Assembly (NCBI GenBank): GCA_934645125.1
Contig: CAKUDT010000014.1
Coordinates: 1 to 13,401 of the forward strand
Source of the DNA: an uncultured Eggerthellaceae bacterium
GTDB taxonomy: Bacteria; Actinomycetota; Coriobacteriia; Coriobacteriales; Eggerthellaceae
Reading direction: 5' to 3'
DNA length: 13,401 nucleotides
Shown here piece by piece: positions 7,028 through 13,401 of the stretch. The translations under genes and the position numbers were made by a program. The stretch's first letter is position 1; each line of letters opens with the position of its first letter. The notes beneath the pieces are model-generated. The model saw only the letters and a list, made by a program, of their open reading frames with translations. It was not told the origin of the DNA and did not search any database.

Positions 7028-8239
7028 ATGCCGTTCACCATTGTCCGTCAAGACATAACTCGCATGAACGTTGATGCCATCGTCAACGCCGCGAACCCCC
7101 AGCTCGCAATGGGCGGTGGCGTGTGCGGCGCCATCTTCAAAGCCGCAGGTCCCGCGCAATTGCAGGCCGCCTGCGACAAAGTAGCGCCCATTGAAACGGG
7201 CGGCGCCGCAATCACGCCGGGATTCGCGCTGCCGGCACAGTTTGTCATCCATGCCGCGGGACCCGTTTACTACCAGCAGGACGCCGCAGAAAGCGAGCGT
7301 CTGCTGCGTAGCGCCTACATGGAATCGCTTTCACTAGCGGCGAAAAACAACTGCACAAGCATTGCATTCCCGCTTATTTCAAGCGGTATTTTCGGTTATC
7401 CGAAAGCCGATGCACTGCGCATTGCCACTTGTGCCATCAGGGATTTCCTGGAATCGCACGACATGGATGTGTACCTGGCAATTTACGACCAGGCGGCTTT
7501 CGAACTAAGCGAGCAGCTGCTGGGCGAAGTTGAAAGCTACATTGACCAGAACTACGTGGATGAGCATTTTGTTGAACGCCCCTCGCTGGCTGGACGCCTT
7601 TTAAGACCCCGGCACCGCGACGCACAAGCGGCGGGCGCAGCGCCAGTAACCGGCGAAGGAGAGGCGGGGGCCACCGATACCGATGCCGCAACCCGCGAAG
7701 CGACCGACGAAGCAGCTACTGCCGTATTCGCCGGCGCTGACGGCGATGCGACCGCAGTCGCAGCTGCCGCTTTCGCCGACTCCTTCTCGCTCGATGAGAC
7801 TTCCATCTGCGCCGATACAGCCATCTCCGAAAGCCCAATGCTCGCCTTTGGCGCCGCACCCGCACCCACGGGGCTCGACGCCGTTATCGAAAACCTGGAC
7901 GAACCGTTCAACGCAACGCTTTTACGCCTGATCGATGTCAAAGGCAAAACCGACGTCGAAGTCTACAAGCGCGCCAACATCAGCCGCAAGCTGTTCTCGA
8001 AAATCCGCACGGGCAAAGGGTACACGCCCGGCAAGCGAACAATCATCGCACTGGCAATCGCGCTGGAGCTCACGCTGGAAGAAACAAACGACCTGCTCGA
8101 ACGCGCCGGCTACACGCTTTCCCACAGCCAGCTGTTCGACGTCATTGTGGAGTTCTTCATCGTACGCGGCAAATACGACATCTTCGAGATAAACGAAGTG
8201 CTCTTCAAGTACGACCAGCCGCTTTTGGGCGCTAACTAA
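7028..8239 (+). CDS. Macro-domain (ADP-ribose-binding) protein with conserved HTH-like C-terminal domain
   Basis: The product has 403 residues. AGGAG lies 8 nt before the ATG. Residues 1-170 form a macro domain: DAIVNAANP (N20, N23), GGGVCGAIFKAAG (29-41), VIHAAGPVYY, and SSGIFGYP (118-125). The family binds ADP-ribose and often removes it from proteins or from O-acetyl-ADP-ribose. MacroD-type enzymes usually have VDGAIH where this protein has VCGAIF, so the usual catalytic Asp and the His are absent. Binding without MacroD-type hydrolysis is possible. Residues about 190-290 are an Ala-rich linker. Residues 294-403 (FNATLLRLIDVKGKTD...FSKIRTGKGYTPGKRT...) form a conserved helical domain that I recall from other bacterial macro proteins and that looks XRE-like. 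The vWA gene follows on the same strand after 266 bp. The protein is likely a cytoplasmic sensor or regulator of ADP-ribose signalling; its exact role is unknown. Confidence 0.88.
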   Translation: MPFTIVRQDITRMNVDAIVNAANPQLAMGGGVCGAIFKAAGPAQLQAACDKVAPIETGGAAITPGFALPAQFVIHAAGPVYYQQDAAESERLLRSAYMESLSLAAKNNCTSIAFPLISSGIFGYPKADALRIATCAIRDFLESHDMDVYLAIYDQAAFELSEQLLGEVESYIDQNYVDEHFVERPSLAGRLLRPRHRDAQAAGAAPVTGEGEAGATDTDAATREATDEAATAVFAGADGDATAVAAAAFADSFSLDETSICADTAISESPMLAFGAAPAPTGLDAVIENLDEPFNATLLRLIDVKGKTDVEVYKRANISRKLFSKIRTGKGYTPGKRTIIALAIALELTLEETNDLLERAGYTLSHSQLFDVIVEFFIVRGKYDIFEINEVLFKYDQPLLGAN

Positions 8240-8406
8240 AGTCGGAGCGCCAGGGCAGCGCGGCCTTGCCGGTGGAACCGTGCCGCTATCGCGCCACCAT
8301 CTTGTCCGGCACAAACGGCGCACCAACGCGTTCGCGCGCCAGAGACACCGCGCCGCCGCGCGAAAGTGCTCTACGCCAGCAGCTCCGCATCGCCGCCTTC
8401 CCCGAT

Positions 8407-8423
8407 GTCGCTTTGAAAGCGAC
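8407..8423. repeat. Short perfect inverted repeat between the macro and vWA genes
   Basis: GTCGCTTT and AAAGCGAC flank a single G. It could be a weak hairpin or an operator for the vWA gene 100 bp downstream. No T-tract follows, so it is not a clear terminator. Confidence 0.35.
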
Positions 8424-8505
8424 CTGCAAGGGAGCCTCCTTCCCCATACTGGGAACTGCATTAAGGGAAACGATGCAAACGAACCCAAGACCAAGGAGGC
8501 CCACC

Positions 8506-9180
8506 ATGAAGGCAAACGAGAAAACAAGCGCAAAGACGAACCTGACCGAAGTTGCGTTCATTCTGGACAAAAGCGGCTCGATGAGCGGGCTGGAGAAAGA
8601 CACCATCGGCGGCTTCAATTCCATGCTTGAACAGCAGAAAGAAGAGCGCGGCGAGTGTCGGATAACCACGGTGCTGTTCGACCACAACTACGAGCTGCTG
8701 CACGACCGCATTGACGTGCGCGCCGTGGCGCCCATCACCGAGCGGGAGTATCGCGTGGGCGGCTCCACCGCGCTGCTTGACGCCATTGGACGCACCATCA
8801 ACAAGATTGCGGCGGCGCAGAAAAACACCGCGAAGGAGTACCGCGCCGACAAGGTCCTGTTCGTGATCATTACCGACGGCGAGGAAAACTCGAGCCGCGA
8901 ATTCTCCGCACGCAAGGTGAAGAAGATGATCGAGCAGCAAAGAGAGCGCTACGGCTGGGAGTTCATTTTCCTGGGTGCGAACATCGACGCCGTTGAAACC
9001 GCAGGTCGCTTTGGCATTGATGCCGACCGCGCCGTGGATTACGTGCCCGACGGTGAAGGCACCGAACTCAACTTTGCCGTTATGGGCAGGGCGGTAAGCT
9101 CGCTTCGTGAGTGCGGGTGCATTCCCACCGAGTGCCTTGACGAAATCCGAGACGACATGAGCAAGCGCGGGAAGAAGTAG
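8506..9180 (+). CDS. vWA-domain protein with intact MIDAS motif
   Basis: The product has 224 residues. The ATG at 8506 is chosen because AAGGAGG precedes it at ideal distance. An in-frame upstream start at 8266 would add 80 residues without recognisable domain sequence. The whole protein is one von Willebrand A domain. The metal-ion-dependent adhesion site is complete: D21-K-S23-G-S25 (DKSGSM), T88 in GGSTALLDA, and D124 in TDGEEN. The WEFIFLGANIDA segment is typical of this single-domain vWA family in bacteria and phages. There is no signal peptide or membrane segment, so it should be cytoplasmic and act as a metal-dependent protein-binding module. Its neighbour on the same strand is the macro-domain gene. 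vWA and macro proteins co-occur in stress and NAD/ADP-ribose systems, but a shared role here is inference. Confidence 0.85.
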   Translation: MKANEKTSAKTNLTEVAFILDKSGSMSGLEKDTIGGFNSMLEQQKEERGECRITTVLFDHNYELLHDRIDVRAVAPITEREYRVGGSTALLDAIGRTINKIAAAQKNTAKEYRADKVLFVIITDGEENSSREFSARKVKKMIEQQRERYGWEFIFLGANIDAVETAGRFGIDADRAVDYVPDGEGTELNFAVMGRAVSSLRECGCIPTECLDEIRDDMSKRGKK

Positions 9181-9280
9181 GCGCGAGAAGGCGCTCGGCG
9201 CAAGCAGACGGGTCGCAGCGCGTCGCGGGCATGCGGCGTTGCGGCGGAAGGCGGCGCAGCCGGCGCAACCGGCGGGTGAC

Positions 9281-9322
9281 CGAAGGCGCTCTATGCCAGC
9301 GAGTAGGCGTAGAGCGCCTTCG
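9281..9322. terminator. Strong hairpin across the stop codon of the C39-like gene
   Basis: CGAAGGCGCTCTA (9281-9293) and its exact complement TAGAGCGCCTTCG (9310-9322) form a 13-bp stem with a 16-nt loop. It includes the peptidase stop codon and its last nine sense codons. It lies between converging transcripts (vWA and peptidase), but no T-run follows on either strand. It may therefore be an mRNA 3'-end stabiliser or a Rho-assisted pause site rather than an intrinsic terminator. Confidence 0.45.
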
Positions 9323-10760
9323 TCTGCCCCGCAATCGTTTGCGCAGACCAGCTCATCGCCGAGCGCTCCGCCGAGAACGGGTCGTTCACCACAACATCGC
9401 CCGCGCTATCCAGACCAGCCAGCACGATAAAGTGCCCGCCCGTGGTGAAATCGCCCGGCCCCACATTGCAGATAACGACCTCGCCCGCGGAAAGCGCCGA
9501 CGTAATGGAATCCGCGGAAACGGAAAGCTGACGACAGCTCAAGCCCAAATCAGGCGCGCAATTCGTGAGAAACGCCGTGTCGGTGCCGTTGAAGGAATCC
9601 ATATACCCCCAGCGCGCCGCCAAAACGCCCAGGTCATAAGGCGATCGGTCGAACGAGCCCGTAAGCCCCTGGTACACCATAGCCAGCGACGTGGGGCAGC
9701 ACCCCGTAAGTGCAAACGTGGTGTTGCAGTAGAGCGTGTAACCCCAGCGCTCATCCCACTGGTATAAGCGAGGAACACGGCTGTCCCACCCCGACGAGCA
9801 CGATCCCGCCTGGTCAGAGGGATAGCAGTCGGGCCAATTTCGCACGAAGAGACGCGCTTGCGGTTCCGTCGCCGCCAGCTTCAGCAACTTGTATTGCACC
9901 GAAGAGCCATCCACTGCGTAGCAATCGATGTGAGAGACAATCCATGCGACGTCCGCGTCTGTTTCGGCAGCGGTCATCAACGCTTCGGCGTAATCGTCCT
10001 CAAGCCAGGAAAACACCTGGTCGCGGTATGTTTCGATGTCAACTTGCGATTCCTCGGCCACTGGCGTTGCAGAAGTCGCCGGGACAGAAGCATCAGACGA
10101 AGGCTCCGAACCTGAACATCCGCGCGTAACCAGCACGATCACGACAACAAGAACTAAGAGCGCTGCACCGATAACTCGCAGGTCAATGCCGAAAAGCATT
10201 GGTGCCGATGCCGCAGAACGAGCAGAACGAGCGGGCGACGAAGCACGCGAAGAAGAGCGTGCGGATGGGCGCTCGGCGCCGCGCGATACCCCGGGCGCAG
10301 ATGCAGGTGGGCGCACCGAAGCTCGTGGAGAGGTCTCAGATGGACGAGCGGCGCGATGTGCGGATGCTTGCCTAGCCCCAGTTGCGCGATGAGATGTCGC
10401 ATGGAGCTCATTCGTACGACATAAATTATCCCTCTGAGCTGCTCTTTCGTAACGCGAGTCTTCTTGTTGCGGCGCCCTCGAACGCAGTGCCGCCTCTCCC
10501 TGTCGCACAGCAGAGCGCGCTGTTGCCCCAGATCGCTGTCCTGCTTCTGGACGACGCGAAGCGGCCCCCGATCGCTGGCCCATTCCCGGACGGGGCAAAG
10601 CATCTTCTTGACGCCCGGCCCTCGAGCGCTGCGCCACACCCTCGCGGTGCGCCGTGCCTTGCCGCTCGCCAGCCGAGCGCTCCGAAGCAACACGCTTCCG
10701 AGGCGCTGCCCTTCGCTGCCCCTCAATTTGACGCTTATTGTTGTTATCGCTGTTCATCAT
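9291..10760 (-). CDS. Membrane-anchored C39-like cysteine peptidase with Arg-rich N-terminal tail
   Basis: The product has 489 residues from the ATG at 10760. A second ATG directly follows at 10757. An in-frame TTG at 10787 is less likely, because TATAGT (10773-10768 region) sits about 7 nt before the ATG and suggests a near-leaderless transcript. Residues 1-185 are disordered, very rich in Arg, Ala, Ser and Gln, with loose repeats such as GQRSGA. A single membrane segment lies at about 195-211 (IGAALLVLVVVIVLV). The positive-inside rule puts the tail in the cytoplasm and the enzyme outside. The C-terminal domain shows peptidase C39-like motifs: GCCPTS with probable nucleophile C354, GGHFIVL with H443, and NDPF with D460. 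These domains cleave peptides or bind murein-associated substrates. No ABC transporter or bacteriocin gene is adjacent, which argues against a bacteriocin-export role. The substrate is unknown. Confidence 0.85.
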   Translation of the reverse strand: MMNSDNNNKRQIEGQRRAAPRKRVASERSAGERQGTAHREGVAQRSRAGRQEDALPRPGMGQRSGAASRRPEAGQRSGATARSAVRQGEAALRSRAPQQEDSRYERAAQRDNLCRTNELHATSHRATGARQASAHRAARPSETSPRASVRPPASAPGVSRGAERPSARSSSRASSPARSARSAASAPMLFGIDLRVIGAALLVLVVVIVLVTRGCSGSEPSSDASVPATSATPVAEESQVDIETYRDQVFSWLEDDYAEALMTAAETDADVAWIVSHIDCYAVDGSSVQYKLLKLAATEPQARLFVRNWPDCYPSDQAGSCSSGWDSRVPRLYQWDERWGYTLYCNTTFALTGCCPTSLAMVYQGLTGSFDRSPYDLGVLAARWGYMDSFNGTDTAFLTNCAPDLGLSCRQLSVSADSITSALSAGEVVICNVGPGDFTTGGHFIVLAGLDSAGDVVVNDPFSAERSAMSWSAQTIAGQTKALYAYSLA

Positions 10761-10818
10761 GCGCTCACTATACGCCAGAGCGGGCAAATTCCCACTCGCA
10801 AACGCGAAAAAGAAGCAC

Positions 10819-11048
10819 GTTGTTGAAAAAAAGCCTCCGAATTCGAAGTTGTGATAGGTTGGAAGTAGGTCGAGAGCGCAAATCGGATCATTTTTAGCAA
10901 GCGTGCTGATTGCGGAAATTTCGCGTTTTCAAACGACCAGCTCAATATTATTCTCAGTTGGAGCATATTGCAGCATCGGACCAAAAATAAATTTTGACCT
11001 ACTTCCAACCTGCATCAACTTCGAATTTCAAACCCAAAATTCAACAAC
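10819..11048. repeat. 230-bp fold-back element with 53-bp interrupted inverted repeats
   Basis: The arms are 10819-10871 and 10996-11048. Reading inward, each has GTTGTTGAA, 12 unmatched bases, AATTCGAAGTTG, 4 unmatched bases, then AGGTTGGAAGTAGGTC, in register without gaps. The core of about 124 bp is AT-rich and has no convincing ORF. It lies between the divergent sides of the peptidase and NifX-like genes. The form is like a MITE, but only one copy is present here and no target duplication is evident. Confidence 0.7.
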
Positions 11049-11274
11049 ATATCCCGAAACGACGGAAAGAAAAGAATGAAAGAGCGAAGAAGAGAGGGTC
11101 AGGGGGAGCAATCAGAGAGCGAAGTGATCCAGATTCAAGGGATGTGCCGGCGGCAAGGGAACGCCAAAAGCGAAGGAGCGTCGGCAAGCGATACCGGGAG
11201 CGAAGAAGCAGCAGCGGTGAAGCGACGCCGGGAGACGTATCAGCGGCGAAAAGCCAAGAATACAAGCATGAATC
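11049..11274. other. Non-coding, A/G-rich spacer
   Basis: The plus strand is strongly purine-rich, with four irregularly spaced (G/A)AGCGAAG motifs (11082, 11117, 11168, 11198). The frames give Arg/Lys/Glu-rich sequence without ribosome-binding sites. I see no gene. Confidence 0.5.
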
Positions 11275-11314
11275 AAAAAAGGGAGCCCTCGCTCAAACGA
11301 GCAGGAACTCCCCC
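11275..11314 (-). terminator. Rho-independent terminator of the NifX-like gene
   Basis: On the minus strand GGGGGAG pairs with CTCCC, with an inner GCTC/GAGC stem, followed by six T residues. It ends about 60 nt after the stop codon of the gene at 11377-11739. Confidence 0.75.
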
Positions 11315-11376
11315 TTGACATCAACACGAAGAAAAAACGCAAAGCTGCCGCGTCGAGCGGGCGGCTCATCAAAGAA

Positions 11377-11739
11377 CTAGTGAGCGCACGCCTGGTCAAG
11401 CGACATTTCTACCGCTTTGCCGTCCATAAGCACCTTAATAGCGTCGCCAGCGATAGGCTGCGTCTGCTCCAGGTACACCTTCACGCCGCCATTCGTGAAG
11501 CGCGTGAACGGCGGAACGCCCATGCCCGCCGCGATGATGGCATCAATGCCCAGGCTCAACGCGAAATCGATAACGCCGCCGCAGCCGACCTCATCATGAT
11601 CAACGTTCGGCACGACCTGGACGTCGGTTACCTCGTTGCCCTCGATGGTGGCAACCGTAAAGAATGCACAATGTCCGAAGTGGCCGCTGCGCTGAGCATT
11701 CAGGCCAAACGGGGTATCGCAAGGTACTGCAACTTTCAT
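11377..11739 (-). CDS. NifX/NifB-like dinitrogenase iron-molybdenum cofactor-family protein
   Basis: The product has 120 residues. The ATG at 11739 is preceded by AAGGAGG at ideal spacing. The protein is a single small alpha/beta domain of the Nitro_FeMo-Co family: MKVAVPCD at the start, FGHCAFFTV (22-30), DHDEVGCGGVIDF, and IDAIIAAGMGVPPFTRFTNGGVKVY. Family members bind iron-sulfur or iron-molybdenum cluster precursors, often through the conserved His and Cys residues seen here. Most stand-alone members are in organisms that do not fix nitrogen, and no nif genes are nearby, so the cargo is probably a generic metal cluster. It is monocistronic, with its own promoter and terminator. Confidence 0.9.
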   Translation of the reverse strand: MKVAVPCDTPFGLNAQRSGHFGHCAFFTVATIEGNEVTDVQVVPNVDHDEVGCGGVIDFALSLGIDAIIAAGMGVPPFTRFTNGGVKVYLEQTQPIAGDAIKVLMDGKAVEMSLDQACAH

Positions 11740-11777
11740 GAAAACCTCCTTGGTTTAATTCCGAAATTTTTTACGGG

Positions 11778-11783
11778 ATTATA
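11778..11783 (-). promoter_or_regulatory. Consensus -10 box of the NifX-like gene
   Basis: TATAAT on the minus strand lies 39 bp upstream of the ATG at 11739. The -35 is weak (TTGCGT at a long 19-bp distance, or none). It predicts a short leader that includes the AAGGAGG site. Confidence 0.55.
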
Positions 11784-11927
11784 TTACTCCTCGCGAGCCG
11801 AAAACGCAAAAATAGGGCGCAGGCGGGATTCTCGCAATCGTCAACGGCATGGCGAAGGGGTAGACGCTGCAAGCGGTCGGATGCGAAGGCGAGGGAGCGG
11901 CGGCGTAGCCCGCGCGCGCCGCACGCC

Positions 11928-11966
11928 GCCGCCGTCACCCGCACCGCCGCGCCGCCGTCACCCGCA
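11928..11966. repeat. Two-copy GC-rich tandem repeat in intergenic DNA
   Basis: GCCGCCGTCACCCGCA occurs at 11928 and 11951, a 23-bp period, within a very GC-rich stretch between the divergent NifX-like and transporter genes. The rest of 11785-12050 shows no gene. Confidence 0.55.
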
Positions 11967-12064
11967 ACCGCCAACGCACCGCCGCCAACGCCCGACAAGT
12001 ACCGCACAGCAAAAATCGCGCCTTCCCCTTCCCCATCTTCACCACTTGAAGTAAAGTGCTCCGC

Positions 12065-12874
12065 ATGGATTTTTTCGCACCCATAACATCAATTGCAACC
12101 GCCGATGGGCTTATCCCCTGGTGGGGCATTCTCGTAATCATCGGCGGGTCGTTCCTGGCGGGATACGTGGACTCGATTGCCGGCGGCGGCGGCCTGATTG
12201 CCCTGCCCGCGTTCGCCGTTACGGGACTGCCACTTCACCTGGCCATTGGCACGAACAAGGTCTCGTCCGCCATGGGCACCATCGTTGCCACCGTGAAATA
12301 CGCGCGGCAAGGCTACATGGTGGCGTGGCTGTGCGCGCCATGCGTAGTGGTTGCGCTGATTGGATCGGATATCGGTGCGAACCTGAGCCTTTTGGCCTCC
12401 GATAACTTCCTGCGCATTTTCATGCTGATTGTCATTCCCATTGCGGGCTTTTACGTACTGCGCCACAAAGACCTGGGACAAGCCGATGCCGACTGGTCGC
12501 GCAAGAAAACGCTCGCGATTTGCCTGGCGGTTTCGCTGATCATTGGCGCATACGACGGCTTCTACGGCCCCGGCACCGGCACGTTTCTCATGCTGCTGCT
12601 CACCAGCGTTGGCGGCCTGGGAGCGCGCCGCGCGGCGGGCGTGACGAAAAGCGTGAACCTGACCACGAATCTAACCGCGCTGGCCGTTTTCGCTTACAAC
12701 GGAACATGCCTGTTCACACTGGGAATCATCGGCGGTCTGTTCAATATGGCGGGCAACTACATTGGCTCAACGCAGTTCACGGAGAAGGGAAGCGCCATCG
12801 TGCGCCCCATCATGCTTATCGTGCTGGTGCTTTTCGCGATTCGCCTGATTTCCGAGCTGATTACCCAGGCGTAA
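12065..12874 (+). CDS. TauE/SafE-type (TSUP) membrane anion exporter
   Basis: The product has 269 residues. I prefer the ATG at 12065 over the in-frame GTG at 12056, because TAAAGT (12052-12057) ends 7 nt before this ATG and no good ribosome-binding site is present, which suggests a leaderless transcript. The protein has about seven or eight hydrophobic segments in two halves. The family signatures are AGYVDSIAGGGGLIALPA with GTNKVSSAMGT near the N-terminus and GAYDGFYGPGTGTF in the second half. TauE/SafE proteins move sulfite, sulfoacetate or similar organosulfur or carboxylate anions across the cytoplasmic membrane. No sulfur-metabolism gene is adjacent, so the substrate cannot be assigned. 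The gene is monocistronic and divergent from the NifX-like gene. Confidence 0.9.
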   Translation: MDFFAPITSIATADGLIPWWGILVIIGGSFLAGYVDSIAGGGGLIALPAFAVTGLPLHLAIGTNKVSSAMGTIVATVKYARQGYMVAWLCAPCVVVALIGSDIGANLSLLASDNFLRIFMLIVIPIAGFYVLRHKDLGQADADWSRKKTLAICLAVSLIIGAYDGFYGPGTGTFLMLLLTSVGGLGARRAAGVTKSVNLTTNLTALAVFAYNGTCLFTLGIIGGLFNMAGNYIGSTQFTEKGSAIVRPIMLIVLVLFAIRLISELITQA

Positions 12875-12962
12875 GCGCCACGCTGCCCCTTCCGTGGCAT
12901 TCCTGAGCACACCTTCCCCGACACGCCGGCACGCCGCCGCCCCCTTCCCTTGGTCGCCAGAC

Positions 12963-13150
12963 GAAAAATCGAGAAGAAACTCTCAACTTCTTTCGATTTT
13001 TAGTCAACCAGCGCAGTCGCATTGGTTTCGCCACTCGCATTTCCCCAGGTCGCGAATTTCACAGAGGGGAAAGAGGCCGCATTCCCTCCCAAAATGCCCT
13101 CCCCGTTGACTAAAAATCGTCAATTCTTGAGAGTTTGTCGCATCTTTTTC
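12963..13150. repeat. 188-bp fold-back element with alternative hairpins after the transporter gene
   Basis: The arms 12963-13008 and 13105-13150 match in blocks in register: GAAAAA, 8 unmatched, AAACTCTCA, 8 unmatched, CGATTTTTAGTCAAC. The left arm also folds on itself (AAAAATCGA at 12964 with TCGATTTTT-like sequence ending 13001, helped by GAAG/CTTC). This gives a local terminator-like hairpin 90 nt after the transporter stop, so two mutually exclusive structures are possible. No ORF in it is credible. Confidence 0.65.
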
Positions 13151-13401
13151 TTCTGAGGCATCGCGCGCCGAAAGTTGGCGCCGCAAGTCGCCCCTGGACA
13201 ACAGTAAGCCCAGCTCCGGAAACCCGCAAAACACAGGAAAAATGCGGACAAACGACTTCGCACACTCGCAAAACGTGGCTTCTCCGTGAAAAAAGCACGG
13301 TGCATGCACGGCGCGGCTCATAAAACCTGACTTTCGAGCACGGATTTCATTTCTGGTGCTAAGAATTGAGCAACCCAGTGACCTGCGGTTATGTTGCGCC
13401 G
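13151..13401. other. Right edge, no recognised feature
   Basis: Only minor signals are visible: CCGTG/CACGG around an A-run (13286-13302) and the 10-bp palindrome GTGCATGCAC nearby. The reading frames lack start signals and domains. Confidence 0.4.

Noticed and set aside
8266..8505. 80-residue N-terminal extension of the vWA protein
   Set aside because: It has no domain content, whereas AAGGAGG sits just before the ATG at 8506.
10125..10199. Lipobox at the Cys after the peptidase membrane segment
   Set aside because: The residues before the Cys are T-R-G. Arg at -2 is not compatible with a normal lipobox, and the segment lies 190 residues into the protein.
10819..11048. Integron attC site
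   Set aside because: The ends do not show the paired RYYYAAC/GTTRRRY core sites in the right places, and there is no integrase or cassette array.
11076..11380. Plus-strand ORFs of 80-128 codons
   Set aside because: They are Arg/Glu-rich translations of purine-rich DNA that cross the NifX terminator and the gene end, without a start signal.
13004..13321. 105-codon minus ORF at the right edge
   Set aside because: It has no ribosome-binding site or recognisable domain and it overlaps the right arm of the fold-back element.

Overview
The window looks like chromosomal DNA from a GC-rich Gram-positive anaerobe. A gut or oral Coriobacteriia member (Eggerthellaceae-like) is my best guess. The guess rests on the modular secreted protein with 'EGY...NADGTYxV' module ends, the macro/vWA gene pair, the TauE/SafE exporter and the NifX-like protein; there is no rRNA or other marker gene, so it is inference.

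Layout. Positions 1-3713 (minus strand) hold most of a very large secreted beta-helix-type surface protein whose C-terminus lies outside the window. Its 5' leader holds a structured RNA (about 3993-3807, minus) with the size and architecture of 6S RNA. Upstream of that lie a candidate promoter and three TCxGAAC repeats at exact 11-bp spacing. Positions 4131-6780 are an accessory island. Two near-identical 213-bp palindromic repeats in direct orientation (4475-4687 and 6568-6780) bracket a gene for an AbiEi-like/DUF559-type nuclease (5186-6157, plus) and a 114-bp MITE-like element (6176-6289). The nuclease gene is preceded by helically phased TTTGATAGC repeats and by a minus-strand terminator that has no gene of its own.

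Positions 6888-9180 carry a macro-domain protein with a conserved C-terminal domain (7028-8239), then a vWA-domain protein with an intact MIDAS motif (8506-9180). A perfect palindrome and a -10 element lie upstream. Convergent to them is a membrane-anchored C39-like cysteine peptidase with an Arg-rich cytoplasmic tail (10760-9291, minus). Next come a second fold-back element (10819-11048), a NifX/NifB-like cofactor-binding protein (11739-11377, minus) with its own promoter and terminator, and a TauE/SafE-type transporter (12065-12874, plus). A third fold-back element (12963-13150) follows, and the last 250 bp contain nothing I can identify.

Most genes appear to be single transcription units rather than one operon; only the macro and vWA genes are plausible partners. 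The most notable signals are the 6S-like RNA, the duplicated palindromic element around the nuclease, the macro/vWA pair, and the recurrence of long interrupted inverted repeats between genes.
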